DNA from: Lacticaseibacillus rhamnosus
GTDB lineage: Bacteria; Bacillota; Bacilli; Lactobacillales; Lactobacillaceae
Assembly: GCF_900636965.1 (NCBI RefSeq)
Contig: NZ_LR134331.1
Coordinates: 310,001-374,000, forward strand
Direction of reading: 5' to 3'
Length of the DNA: 64,000 nucleotides
Shown here: positions 8,625 through 17,409 of the stretch, one piece after another
Layout: each line of letters opens with the position of its first letter
Position numbering within the stretch: the first letter of the stretch is position 1
Notes under the pieces: generated by a model
Database searches by the model: none
What the model was told of the DNA's origin: nothing
What the model saw: the letters and a program-made list of their open reading frames with translations, nothing else
Made by a program: the position numbers and the translations under genes

Positions 8625-10418
8625 ATGCAAGTCATTGTTAAACGACTTGAGAAACATCAGGCGTTGTTTGAAAAAATCTCGCGTAATATTTACCTGATGG
8701 CCATTAAAGATGGTTTTCTGGCAGCAATGCCGATTATTCTGTTCTCCAGTATTTTCATTCTATTATCAAATATTCCGCCACTGATTGGGATTAAGGTTCC
8801 AGTTGATCTCAACGCATGGTTCAATAAGATTTATAACTACACAATGGGTTTTGTTGGTTTTTATGTTGCCGGGACGACAGCCAAGGCCTTAACTGGATCG
8901 ATGAATCAACGAATTAAAGGTGGGCGCTTTCTCAACAATACGTCAACGATGATGGCTTCAATGGTAGGATTCATGCTGTTGGCGATTGGCACCACCAGTA
9001 AAGGCAACTTCTTACCAACATTCTTTGGCACACAAGGGATTTTGTCTGCCTTTGTTGCAGCGTTTGTGACTGTTTGGGTCTACAAATTCTGTGTTGAACG
9101 TGATTTGACCATCAAGATGCCTAAAGAAGTGCCTGGAGCCATTTCCCAGAACTTCCGTGATATTATTCCGTTCGGTGCTGCAACTTTAATTTTTTCACTC
9201 ATTGATGTTGCCTCACGTGCGGCGTTGAAAGTGCCATTCAGTGCTATTATTGCGACTGTGCTTGCGCCTGTCTTTAAAGGTGCTGAGACATATCCTGGCA
9301 TGATGTTTATTTGGTTCTTAATCCCGATGTTCTGGTTCTTGGGCGTACACGGACCATCAGTTGTCAAGCCAGCTCTTGAATCAGCATTGTTTGGGAACAC
9401 CACCGCCAATTTGGACTTGTTTAAGGCCGGAAACTTTCCATATCATGCACTGACCGAAAATTTTGGTAACTTTGTTGGTGAACTTGGTGGTACCGGGGCG
9501 ACCTTTATTGTCCCGTTTCTATTCATGTTTTTCATGAAATCAAAACAATTAAAAGCGATTGGTAAAGCATCATTTATCCCCGTTATGTTCGCGGTCAATG
9601 AACCACTGCTGTTCGGTGCACCAATCATCTTGAATCCTTACTTCTTAATTCCGTTTGTTTTGGCCCCAGTCGTTAATGTTGTAATTGGGAAGGCGTTTAT
9701 TGATTTCCATATCATGAGAGGCTTTATGTACTTCATGTCGTGGGCATTGCCTGGGCCGATTGGTGCATTCATCGATACCAATTTCCAGTGGACTTCTTTG
9801 CTGCTTATGGCAATTTTGCTAACTGTGGATGCGCTGATCTATATGCCATTTATTAAAGCGTACGATGCTGAACTGCTTGAACAAGAAGCTGCTGTCGATG
9901 CCGGCACTGCAACCGCTGCAGCAACTGCTGGTGCAAGTGAAGTTACAGCTGAAGCAGATGCAGCAACGGCACAAGAATTCCCAGAACCGGAAGAGGTAAA
10001 GCAGGCTGAAACAGCTAAGCAAGAGGAAGCTAATCAAAATCCAGCTGCAGGAAAGAAACTCGATCATGAGTTGAAAGTATTAGTGCTATGTGCTGGTGGT
10101 GGTACAAGCGAACAATTAGCCAATGCCTTGACTGAAGGCGCTAAAGAGTATCATGAACCAATCGTTGCCAGTGCAGGTGCATATGGCTCACATCATGATA
10201 TTTTGCCAAACTATGATCTGGTTGTTCTGGCACCACAAGTTCGAACCTACTACAGTGACTTAAAGCATGATACGGATCGTTTGGGGATTAAACTTGTTGC
10301 AACTAAAGGTCAACAATATATAGCCTTAACGCGTGATCCTGAAAAGGCATTGGATTTTATTGTTGAAAATTATAAGGATGTCGAAAAGAAACCACAAGAT
10401 AGTTCAGATTCAAAGTAA
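8625..10418 (+). CDS. lacE: PTS EIICB, lactose class
   Basis: This fusion (597 residues) imports lactose or a related beta-galactoside and phosphorylates it at C6. The membrane EIIC domain covers roughly residues 1-440, with FAVNEPLLFGAPIILNP as the conserved loop. An Ala/Glu/Gln-rich linker (about 445-490) joins it to a cytoplasmic EIIB domain with the phospho-cysteine in VLVLCAGGGTSEQ. The ATG at 8625 has AGGAAGAAGG upstream; a GTG 36 bases earlier lacks a site. The start matches known LacE N-termini ending in FEKISRNIYL. It is the first gene of the lac operon and a paralogue of the casei lacTEGF locus is likely elsewhere. Confidence 0.9.
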   Translation: MQVIVKRLEKHQALFEKISRNIYLMAIKDGFLAAMPIILFSSIFILLSNIPPLIGIKVPVDLNAWFNKIYNYTMGFVGFYVAGTTAKALTGSMNQRIKGGRFLNNTSTMMASMVGFMLLAIGTTSKGNFLPTFFGTQGILSAFVAAFVTVWVYKFCVERDLTIKMPKEVPGAISQNFRDIIPFGAATLIFSLIDVASRAALKVPFSAIIATVLAPVFKGAETYPGMMFIWFLIPMFWFLGVHGPSVVKPALESALFGNTTANLDLFKAGNFPYHALTENFGNFVGELGGTGATFIVPFLFMFFMKSKQLKAIGKASFIPVMFAVNEPLLFGAPIILNPYFLIPFVLAPVVNVVIGKAFIDFHIMRGFMYFMSWALPGPIGAFIDTNFQWTSLLLMAILLTVDALIYMPFIKAYDAELLEQEAAVDAGTATAAATAGASEVTAEADAATAQEFPEPEEVKQAETAKQEEANQNPAAGKKLDHELKVLVLCAGGGTSEQLANALTEGAKEYHEPIVASAGAYGSHHDILPNYDLVVLAPQVRTYYSDLKHDTDRLGIKLVATKGQQYIALTRDPEKALDFIVENYKDVEKKPQDSSDSK

Positions 10419-10471
10419 ATATGTTGACTTAATTTAAAATCAAGCGAAAAGAAAGGTAAGGCGGTGTATCG

Positions 10472-11341
10472 ATGTTGCTAAAGGTCAAGCAAGTCTATAA
10501 CAATAATGCTGTACTTGTAGACGTTGGCAACGGTAAAGAGGCGATTCTTCAGGGGAAAGGAATTGGTTTCAGCAAGCGTAAAGGTGATGACGTTGATCCA
10601 AAAGCGAGTTCGGAAATACTTTATCTAAATGATACGCAAGTCAAAAATCACTTTACATCTTTACTCAAAGATGTACCGATTGACATTGTTGTTGCTACAT
10701 TTGGTGTGATCGGAATGGCAAAAAAGAAGTATCACTATCCGGTTTTGAACTATATTTATGTCACACTTACGGACCACGTCTTTCAGATGTATAAACGATT
10801 GACTGCCGGCAAATATCAAGCTAGTCCAGCGCCTGACATCCGTGATCGTTACCCGTTGCCTTACCAGATCGCAGCCGATGCGCGCCGACAGCTTAACCAT
10901 GATCTTGGCGTTCAGTTTCCTGAAGCCGAAATTAAGAATATTGCCTTACATTTTATTAATGCAAAGGGAGTGGATGGCGAACTGGATCCGACCGTGACCC
11001 TGACGGCGCGCGTCAATGCAATCGTGACACAAGTATTTGCTAAATATGGGTTAAATCGCAATTTTGCTAATCAAAATTACTTCGATCGGCTAATGATTCA
11101 TTTGCAATACCTTGTTGAACGTTTAAATACCAATGAGCAAGACGAGGCTGACCTTGGTCCGGAAATTGGTCAGGACTTCAGGCGCCTTTATCCCAAATCG
11201 TTTACGATCGCAACTGAAATTTGTACGGAGCTGGAAAAAGCCTTACAAATTAAGCTCAACGAAAACGAGCATGTGTACTTTATTATCCATATTCAACGGC
11301 TCATCCAAGAACCGCAAACACTTCCGCCTGAATATCCATAG
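10472..11341 (+). CDS. lacT: BglG/LicT-family transcriptional antiterminator
   Basis: LacT (289 residues) has an N-terminal RNA-binding CAT domain (about 1-60) followed by two PTS regulation domains. The conserved PRD histidines are present: LTDHVFQM and IALHFINAK in PRD1, LMIHLQYL and HVYFIIHIQRL in PRD2. EII-mediated phosphorylation of PRD1 normally inactivates and HPr phosphorylation of PRD2 activates such proteins. Its likely target is the RAT/terminator pair at 8444-8520. Unlike the classical lacTEGF order, it sits second in the operon, so it would be made only after some read-through of the terminator it controls. Confidence 0.88.
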   Translation: MLLKVKQVYNNNAVLVDVGNGKEAILQGKGIGFSKRKGDDVDPKASSEILYLNDTQVKNHFTSLLKDVPIDIVVATFGVIGMAKKKYHYPVLNYIYVTLTDHVFQMYKRLTAGKYQASPAPDIRDRYPLPYQIAADARRQLNHDLGVQFPEAEIKNIALHFINAKGVDGELDPTVTLTARVNAIVTQVFAKYGLNRNFANQNYFDRLMIHLQYLVERLNTNEQDEADLGPEIGQDFRRLYPKSFTIATEICTELEKALQIKLNENEHVYFIIHIQRLIQEPQTLPPEYP

Positions 11342-11441
11342 CCGTGGGTGGGAGTTTAGAAAGTAATCTTGGCTTAGAGCGATTTAGGCTTAAGAAATCG
11401 CTGCTAGCGTAGAGGATTTTCAAACCAAGGGAGGAATTTTG

Positions 11442-11807
11442 ATGGCAACCAAAGAAGAGATTTCAATGACCGGTTTTGCAATTGTTGCTTATGCCGGTGA
11501 TGCGAAAACCGATTTAATTGAAGCATTGAACGAGGCTCGTAAAGGCAACTTCGAACATGCCCGCTCACTTGTTAAAGAAGCGCGTCAAAGTATCGATGAC
11601 GCCCATAATGAACAAACCAAACTGCTTAGTAAAGAGGCAGGCGGCGAGAATATGGATGTTACTTTCATCATGGTTCATGGCCAAGATACGCTAATGACCA
11701 CGATGATGCTGCTAGATACGATTAGTTTCACGATTGATGAGTATGAACGACTGGCGGCAATTGAAAAACAATTAGGCATTGCATTGCCAACAAACGATAT
11801 CCATTAA
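11442..11807 (+). CDS. lacF: PTS EIIA, lactose class
   Basis: LacF (121 residues) passes phosphate from HPr to the EIIB domain of LacE. The phospho-His lies in FIMVHGQDTLM (about residue 76), and the protein is a small all-helical trimer in this family. ATG 11442 has GGAGG 6-7 bases upstream. It sits between lacT and lacG; the lacG ribosome site follows after about 15 bases. Confidence 0.92.
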   Translation: MATKEEISMTGFAIVAYAGDAKTDLIEALNEARKGNFEHARSLVKEARQSIDDAHNEQTKLLSKEAGGENMDVTFIMVHGQDTLMTTMMLLDTISFTIDEYERLAAIEKQLGIALPTNDIH

Positions 11808-11832
11808 AGTATCAAACGAAAGGAGTATCATT

Positions 11833-13257
11833 GTGACAAGTTTATTGAATCGCGTTCAATCACTGCCTAAAGGTTTTGTTTGGGGTGGAGCGACTGCTGC
11901 TTATCAGGTAGAAGGCGCCACCAAGGTAGACAGTAAAGGCAAAACCATGTGGGATGACTATCTGAAAGCTCAAGGCAGATTTTCGCCTGACCCAGCCAGT
12001 GATTTTTATCATCTTTATCCAGAAGATATTGAACTCGCCAAGCTCTATGGGTTGAATGCTATTCGGGTTTCGATTGCCTGGACACGGATCTTCCCAGATG
12101 GTTACGGTGAACCTAATCAAGCTGGGGTCGCATACTATCATCGTTTGTTTAAGTGCTGCCTTGATAACGGCATTACCCCGTATGTTTCGCTGCATCACTT
12201 CGATTCACCTAAAACGCTGTTCGATGATGGGGATTGGCTGAACCGTAAGAATATAGACTATTTTGTCGATTATGTCGATTTTTGCTTTAAAGAATTTCCG
12301 GAAGTTAAGAACTGGTTCACCATCAATGAGCTCATCTCGTTAGCCTTTTCGCAATACATTCAAGGCAACTTCCCGCCAAATCATCACTTTGATGTTACCA
12401 GTGCTATTCAAGCGCAGCACAACGAACTGTTAGCCCATGCGCGCGTGGTCAACTTGTTTAAGGAAAAAGGCTATCAAGGACGAATCGGATTGATTCATGT
12501 GCTGCAGCCGGTATATCCGTACCCGGATACACCAGCTAATGAGCATGCTGCGGCACTTGAAGATGCCTTCATGAATCGGTTCCTGCTGGATGGTACGTTT
12601 AAAGGCGAATATACGCCCGAAACGATGGCGTTGATCAATGAATTGCTGAAGGCCAACCATGCCAAGCTTGAAATCGAACCAGGCGATATGGATGTGTTGA
12701 AGCAAGCGTCCACGCAAAATGATTACTTTGGCATGAATTACTATCAACCTTCTTTTGTTGCTGCCTACGAAGGTGAAAGCACAAATTCGTTTAATGGTAC
12801 CGGCGAAAAAGGGACCAGTTCCTTTAAGTTCCAAGGGGTTGGCCAGCACGTCAAAAATCCGGATGTGCCGACGACTGATTGGGACTGGAATATTTATCCG
12901 GCTGGCATGTACGACATGCTCAAACGAGTAGCTCGCGAATATCCAAATAGCAAGACGATTTACATTACTGAAAATGGCCTTGGTTATAAGGATAAGTATG
13001 AAGGCATTGGCAACCTCATTGAAGATGACAAACGCATCGATTTTATTGATCAACATGTTGCTGCGTTACTAAAAGCCCGCAGTGAAGGCGTTGATGTCCA
13101 AGGTTACTTCGTTTGGTCGCTGCAGGATCAATTTTCATGGGCCAATGGGTATAACAAACGATATGGGTTATTCTATGTCAACTTTGAAACCCAAGCGCGC
13201 GAAATTAAGAAGAGCGCACTGTGGTTTAGAGAATTAGGTAAAACCTTAAAAAATTAA
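11833..13257 (+). CDS. lacG: 6-phospho-beta-galactosidase, GH1
   Basis: LacG (474 residues) hydrolyses lactose-6-phosphate in the cytoplasm to glucose and galactose-6-phosphate. GH1 motifs: FVWGGATAAYQVEG at the start, acid/base Glu in WFTINEL, nucleophile Glu in YITENGLG, and FSWANGYNKRYGLF near the end. The Trp in SWANGY and the KRYG phosphate loop fit 6-phospho-galactosidases better than 6-phospho-glucosidases, as does TTDWDWNIYP. The acid/base motif reads NEL instead of the usual NEP. The GTG start has AAAGGAG 8 bases upstream and yields exactly the length of known casei LacG. A terminator follows. Confidence 0.9.
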   Translation: MTSLLNRVQSLPKGFVWGGATAAYQVEGATKVDSKGKTMWDDYLKAQGRFSPDPASDFYHLYPEDIELAKLYGLNAIRVSIAWTRIFPDGYGEPNQAGVAYYHRLFKCCLDNGITPYVSLHHFDSPKTLFDDGDWLNRKNIDYFVDYVDFCFKEFPEVKNWFTINELISLAFSQYIQGNFPPNHHFDVTSAIQAQHNELLAHARVVNLFKEKGYQGRIGLIHVLQPVYPYPDTPANEHAAALEDAFMNRFLLDGTFKGEYTPETMALINELLKANHAKLEIEPGDMDVLKQASTQNDYFGMNYYQPSFVAAYEGESTNSFNGTGEKGTSSFKFQGVGQHVKNPDVPTTDWDWNIYPAGMYDMLKRVAREYPNSKTIYITENGLGYKDKYEGIGNLIEDDKRIDFIDQHVAALLKARSEGVDVQGYFVWSLQDQFSWANGYNKRYGLFYVNFETQAREIKKSALWFRELGKTLKN

Positions 13258-13266
13258 AGAGACATG

Positions 13267-13312
13267 CAAAAACAGGCATTCCAAGTTCATCTGGCGTGCC
13301 TGTTTTTGTGTT
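13267..13312 (+). terminator. lac operon terminator
   Basis: CAAAAACAGGCA (13267-13278) pairs perfectly with TGCCTGTTTTTG (13297-13308) around an 18-base loop, just after lacG. It may also serve the convergent minus-strand operon. Confidence 0.85.
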
Positions 13313-13315
13313 GCT

Positions 13316-14164
13316 TCAAGTGGTCGCGGTGCTGGCCAGCCACCTGCCAATCATTTCCAAATGATGCATCAATTGGAACTTACGTACAACTCCCAACCCC
13401 GGGAAATGATGCTGCGCGGCCGCTGCCATCAAAGCTTTCGTTCCGAGCGTCTGTGCGTCGGGATGGTGTGGTAACCACGCAGCCAGCTGCACCAGAATTT
13501 CAAAAAATTTGGCTTGCGGGTTAGTGAAGTCGTCATTGTTGACTGAAACAAAATGGTGCAGGCGCAGGGAACCATCAGCTGCCGGGTAAACAAGGTGGAT
13601 GGCTAAGGCGCGCTGCGGATAGCCATGCTCGAAATAATCAGCAGTGGCCAGCGGGTAATCCGCAAAGCCGATGCCTGGCAACATCAACGGCGGGTATTGG
13701 TAAAACTCATCTTGCAGCAGCCCATAATCAGATGTGTGTGGATAAACGGTGAAGTGATCATTTAAATAAACCGCGTGTGGCAAAGCTAACTGGCGCACCC
13801 GAGCTTCATCAGGCACCAAGGCCAGCTGACGGCGCGGCAATAATTTGGCTTGGGCGGCTGTGGTCGCAATAATCAAAGGCGCTGGTTGGGCATCAAAAAT
13901 CCGCGCCTGCTGAACGGTCCCACTGATGTTCGGTAAATGACGCGGGGTTGCCAATAAGCGATACGTCCCGACTTGCGGGTTTTGAATCACATAAGCGGCA
14001 TGCTGGGCTCGGCTAAAGGCACGGGTAGCTTTGGAGACGCCGGGGATGTCTTTAACCGGCTCAAGAATTGGCGTGACGGTGGCGGGCAATTGCTGGTGGG
14101 TGGCCAATTCCGAGACGGCCGCTAAGTCGAATTGTTTGCCGCGGATAATTGGAAAATAGTTCAT
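13316..14164 (-). CDS. sce7725-like protein of unknown function
   Basis: This 282-residue soluble protein opens with YFPIIRGKQFDLAAVSEL and TPILEPVKD, the pattern of the sce7725/Beta-protein group, whose biochemical role is not established. A VDD-type aspartate pattern appears as SVNNDDFTNPQAKFFE near residue 210. sce7725 genes are typically found beside a second small gene (sce7726) with a nuclease-like fold, and here a PD-(D/E)XK-like gene lies directly upstream with a 4-bp ATGA overlap. It is the last gene of a three-gene minus-strand operon led by a helicase. Assignment rests on motif memory, so it is moderate; function is unknown. Confidence 0.6.
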   Translation of the reverse strand: MNYFPIIRGKQFDLAAVSELATHQQLPATVTPILEPVKDIPGVSKATRAFSRAQHAAYVIQNPQVGTYRLLATPRHLPNISGTVQQARIFDAQPAPLIIATTAAQAKLLPRRQLALVPDEARVRQLALPHAVYLNDHFTVYPHTSDYGLLQDEFYQYPPLMLPGIGFADYPLATADYFEHGYPQRALAIHLVYPAADGSLRLHHFVSVNNDDFTNPQAKFFEILVQLAAWLPHHPDAQTLGTKALMAAAAQHHFPGLGVVRKFQLMHHLEMIGRWLASTATT

Positions 14165-14841
14165 GATAACCGAGCCATTTTTAAAGTTGCGAGTTCAGCC
14201 GTCAATGCATCGATTTCTTCTTGGAGCGCCGTGATCGTGGTATTGTTGAGTTCATCGACAAACTGGTCATAAAGATTTTTGTCAGGATGATAAATGTCAT
14301 AATCTGCCGTTCGTTTACGCAGTTCCGTGAACAAGTCCGCGGTCGAAAATTGCCCGAGTCCCTTGACAACCTGCTTGGCTTTGACGACTTCACGGTTGAG
14401 ACTGGCAATGAAGCGGTCGGTGAGCTGATTTTCTGGTACTTGCAAAGTCTGGCGGCGCGCAGGTTTGGCAATCGTCAACGTTCCCGGCGTCACCACCGGC
14501 ACGGCACTTGCTTTAATAGCGGCTTTTGAAAATGGCTGGTAGACCAACACGCCAATCCCAGCCGGAATTTCGGCAGATACTGCTTTGTAAAGCCGTTGGG
14601 GCAAAACAAAATAGTTATAATGGCCGACAAAACTCAGTTGGGCATGACTATGAAAATCTGCTTTAGTGACTTTTAATTCAAAACACCGCCAAATCGTTTC
14701 GGACTGCTGTTTTTGCCGCACGAGGGTATCGACAATACCGAAGTCGTCCGGCATCGTGACTTCTTCGACCGCAGTAGCGCCTTGTGCTTGCCAATAAGCG
14801 TAAAGTGTCCTTTCTAAGTCACGCGTGAGTTGGGTTTTCAT
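14161..14841 (-). CDS. Predicted PD-(D/E)XK-fold protein, possible nuclease
   Basis: The 226-residue protein has an N-terminal domain with D in FGIVDTLV, E-x-K in CFELKVTKADF, and a following SFVGHYNYFVLP strand. This is the order of Asp, Glu-x-Lys and core strand seen in PD-(D/E)XK enzymes of the MmcB/VRR-NUC-like type. The C-terminal part is helical, and residues about 195-222 form a probable coiled coil (ITALQEEIDALTAELATLK). It overlaps the helicase gene upstream by 23 bp and the sce7725-like gene downstream by 4 bp, implying coupled synthesis. I do not recognise the exact family. It could be a DNA repair or defence nuclease. Confidence 0.55.
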   Translation of the reverse strand: MKTQLTRDLERTLYAYWQAQGATAVEEVTMPDDFGIVDTLVRQKQQSETIWRCFELKVTKADFHSHAQLSFVGHYNYFVLPQRLYKAVSAEIPAGIGVLVYQPFSKAAIKASAVPVVTPGTLTIAKPARRQTLQVPENQLTDRFIASLNREVVKAKQVVKGLGQFSTADLFTELRKRTADYDIYHPDKNLYDQFVDELNNTTITALQEEIDALTAELATLKMARLS

Positions 14842-17203
14842 GATGGGCCTCCCAAAAGTGTGTCAGTAATTGCGCTAATTGCGTGGGATTGTAGCTAATC
14901 TGGGCGTGGGTCCAGTGATCAGGAAACAGACGGGCATAACGCGGGGTGATAAAGCGTTCATCAATCAGCAGGATCACGCCGACATCCTTGGCTCCGCGAA
15001 TCACCCGGCCACCTGCCTGCAAGACATTGTTAAAGCCTGGCAGCTGATAGGCATAGGCAAAGCCCTGACCAGCATTGTGATCAAAATAAGCCCGCAACTG
15101 ATCGGTTTCCGGATTGATCCCCGGTAAGCCCACTGACACAATCGCCACCCCAATCAATTGCGTCCCTTTGAGGTCAATCCCTTCAGCAAAAATGCCGCCA
15201 AGCACAGCAAAACCAATCACCGGCTCACTACCAGCCTTAAAGTGATCAAGAAATGCTTGCCGCTCACTTTCATTCATGGCATTTTCCTGAACACAGGTTT
15301 TAAGATCGGGATTTGCTGCAGTAAACGCCTCGTATGCCATTTTCAGATAGGCATAGGATGGAAAAAAGAAAAGATAATGCCCGGCTTCAGCCCTGACCAG
15401 CGTGGTGAGACTTGCGATCAGCGGCGGTAAATCCTGCGCGCGGCGGCGGTACGTGGTGTGGACACTCGCATCGACAATGACGGCCTGATTGTCCGGCGTA
15501 AACGGTGATGGCAAGGTGTAAGCAAGGCTATGTTCAGCGCCTCCCAGTAACTTTTGGAAATACGGCATCGGGGACAAGGTTGCTGAAAATAAAACCGTGC
15601 CTCGGCCTTTTTTCAAGGCATCATCGACAAAATGGGACGGGTCCAGACAGAGCATTTTAATCATAATCGTGTCATGTTCCTTGGCAATCTCGGTTTTGAA
15701 GGTATCGTCATAAAAATCACCAATGCGTAAATACTGATTAGCGAGAAAAAACACTGGTAAAACAAGTTCGACAGCAGGCTGCAACGCGGGGGTGGGCGGT
15801 TCTGCCAGCCAGTCGTGAACCGTTTCGGTAAACCGCGTTAGCACCTGCGTCAAGTCATCGAGCGGTGCTGCTTGAAAGATCAGTGACTGCCCGTTGAGTA
15901 GCTGATCAGCCAAGGTATTCATCGTGGTGACAATTCGCGTCATCGTCCGGCGTACTTTGGTTAATGCGGCTCCTTTGAACGGGGTGAGGGCTTGTTTGAG
16001 GTCGATAAAGTCCTGATTGGTCAGACTTGCGGTATACATATCGCGCGCCCGGCTGACAAGGTTGTGCGCTTCATCAACCAAGAAAAACTGACTGTCATCT
16101 GCTTCACTGAAGAATCGCTGCAAAAAAACCAAGGGATTGAATAAATAATTATAGTCGCAAATCACCACATCACAAAACAAACTGGCATCTAGCGAAAATT
16201 CAAATGGATCCAGTGTGTGTTTGCGAGCATAGGCTTCAATCACAGATCGGGTGAGTCGATCTTCATGTTCCAAAAGATCATGCAGTGCGGGTTTCAGGCG
16301 ATCATAATAGCCAAGCATATAGGGATTTTGACTAGGGTCATCGGGCTCATCGGCGAAGGTAATCGTGTCTTTAGCCGTTAAGGTGATGCTTTTGGCTCTA
16401 AGTCCGGCGTCTGCCATCAGCGCCATTGCCTGTTCCGCCACCCGACGTGTACTTTGCTTGGCTGTCAGATAAAAAGCGCGCTGAATCAACCCACTACCCA
16501 TGGCTTTAATGGTCGGGAAAAGCGTTGAAATGGTTTTGCCGGTACCGGTGGGCGCCTGCACAAACAAACGCGCGCGGCTGTATATGGCTTTGTAAACAGC
16601 GGCAGCGAACTCGTGCTGGCCAGTGCGGTACTGCGGAAACGGAAACTTGAGCGTGGCGATAGAAGCATTTCGCTGTTTAATAATATCGCTGCGCAGTTTT
16701 AACCAGGCAGTGAATTCATCAAGTAAATCGGTGAAATCATCGGCTAACTCGGCGGCACTTTTTGTTTCAGTGAAGCGGCTGACTGTGTCGGTACTGGTTT
16801 GAACATAAACCAAGGTGATAACGGCATGGTCTTGATGCCGCTGTTGGCAAAGCAGGTGACCATAAATCCGTGCCTGCGCCCAGTAGCGATCCTTCGTGTT
16901 TTGCGAACATTCTTCCCATGAACGGGCACTAGTTTTAATTTCTTCAACGGTTAGCGTCTTGTTTTCGGTCCAAACCCCATCGGCACGGCCTTCTAGTTGA
17001 TAATCCTCGTCATTGACGGTAACGGTGGTTTTTAAATAGACTTCTTTTTCATAATCCGACTTCCGATGCGCTGCTTGAAGTTTGCGGTGAATCTGGCTGC
17101 CGATCATGGCGGTGTTATTTGAGTTACTGGTAACCGGATTTAGATCACCGGTACGAACGGTTAACTCGACAAATTCGCGAATCCCGATACGGTTATGAGC
17201 CAT
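14819..17203 (-). CDS. RecB-like nuclease fused to XPD/DinG-type helicase
   Basis: A 794-residue fusion. Residues 1-180 form a RecB/Cas4-like PD-(D/E)XK module: His39 (GSQIHRKL), Asp75 (EGRADGVW), Glu88-x-Lys90 (EEIKTS) and the QxxxY motif (Gln110, Tyr114). Residues about 185-790 are a superfamily 2 Rad3/XPD/DinG helicase: Walker A QAPTGTGKT (about 216-224), DEAH box (FLVDEAHNL, about 375-382), LFSATLSP, and QAGGRVIRG near the end. The four Fe-S cysteines expected between motifs Ia and II are replaced (T282, D288, N293, D332). GAGGAGG sits 7 bases before the ATG. First gene of a three-gene operon with a LexA-like box upstream. Likely role is DNA repair or defence. Confidence 0.85.
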   Translation of the reverse strand: MAHNRIGIREFVELTVRTGDLNPVTSNSNNTAMIGSQIHRKLQAAHRKSDYEKEVYLKTTVTVNDEDYQLEGRADGVWTENKTLTVEEIKTSARSWEECSQNTKDRYWAQARIYGHLLCQQRHQDHAVITLVYVQTSTDTVSRFTETKSAAELADDFTDLLDEFTAWLKLRSDIIKQRNASIATLKFPFPQYRTGQHEFAAAVYKAIYSRARLFVQAPTGTGKTISTLFPTIKAMGSGLIQRAFYLTAKQSTRRVAEQAMALMADAGLRAKSITLTAKDTITFADEPDDPSQNPYMLGYYDRLKPALHDLLEHEDRLTRSVIEAYARKHTLDPFEFSLDASLFCDVVICDYNYLFNPLVFLQRFFSEADDSQFFLVDEAHNLVSRARDMYTASLTNQDFIDLKQALTPFKGAALTKVRRTMTRIVTTMNTLADQLLNGQSLIFQAAPLDDLTQVLTRFTETVHDWLAEPPTPALQPAVELVLPVFFLANQYLRIGDFYDDTFKTEIAKEHDTIMIKMLCLDPSHFVDDALKKGRGTVLFSATLSPMPYFQKLLGGAEHSLAYTLPSPFTPDNQAVIVDASVHTTYRRRAQDLPPLIASLTTLVRAEAGHYLFFFPSYAYLKMAYEAFTAANPDLKTCVQENAMNESERQAFLDHFKAGSEPVIGFAVLGGIFAEGIDLKGTQLIGVAIVSVGLPGINPETDQLRAYFDHNAGQGFAYAYQLPGFNNVLQAGGRVIRGAKDVGVILLIDERFITPRYARLFPDHWTHAQISYNPTQLAQLLTHFWEAHHENPTHA

Positions 17204-17246
17204 CAGCGCACCTCCTCGTTGTGTGAGTATGATTAGCTTTTAGTAT

Positions 17247-17260
17247 AGAACATACATTCT
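17247..17260 (-). promoter_or_regulatory. LexA-like SOS box over the helicase operon -10
   Basis: The near-palindrome AGAACATACATTCT (plus-strand reading) matches the Gram-positive LexA core GAAC-N4-GTTC at 7 of 8 fixed positions. It abuts a TATACT -10 (minus strand, 17242-17247), about 40 bases before the helicase start. The matching -35 is poor. A DNA-damage response for this operon is an inference. Confidence 0.4.
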
Positions 17261-17409
17261 GTTTGGGGAAATTGTGGGTGGGATTCCGGTTGTTTCTTTG
17301 CTTTTAATAGAATTAGAGGCATAATAGGGGGTGTCAAGACATATGACAAATACGGCGGCTTGCAAACACTGTCGATCGGTAAGCCGCGACATCAAATGAG
17401 GGACATATG

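Noticed and set aside
12430-13056. 208-codon frame antisense to lacG
   Set aside because: It lies wholly inside a well-supported GH1 gene and reflects codon bias of that gene.
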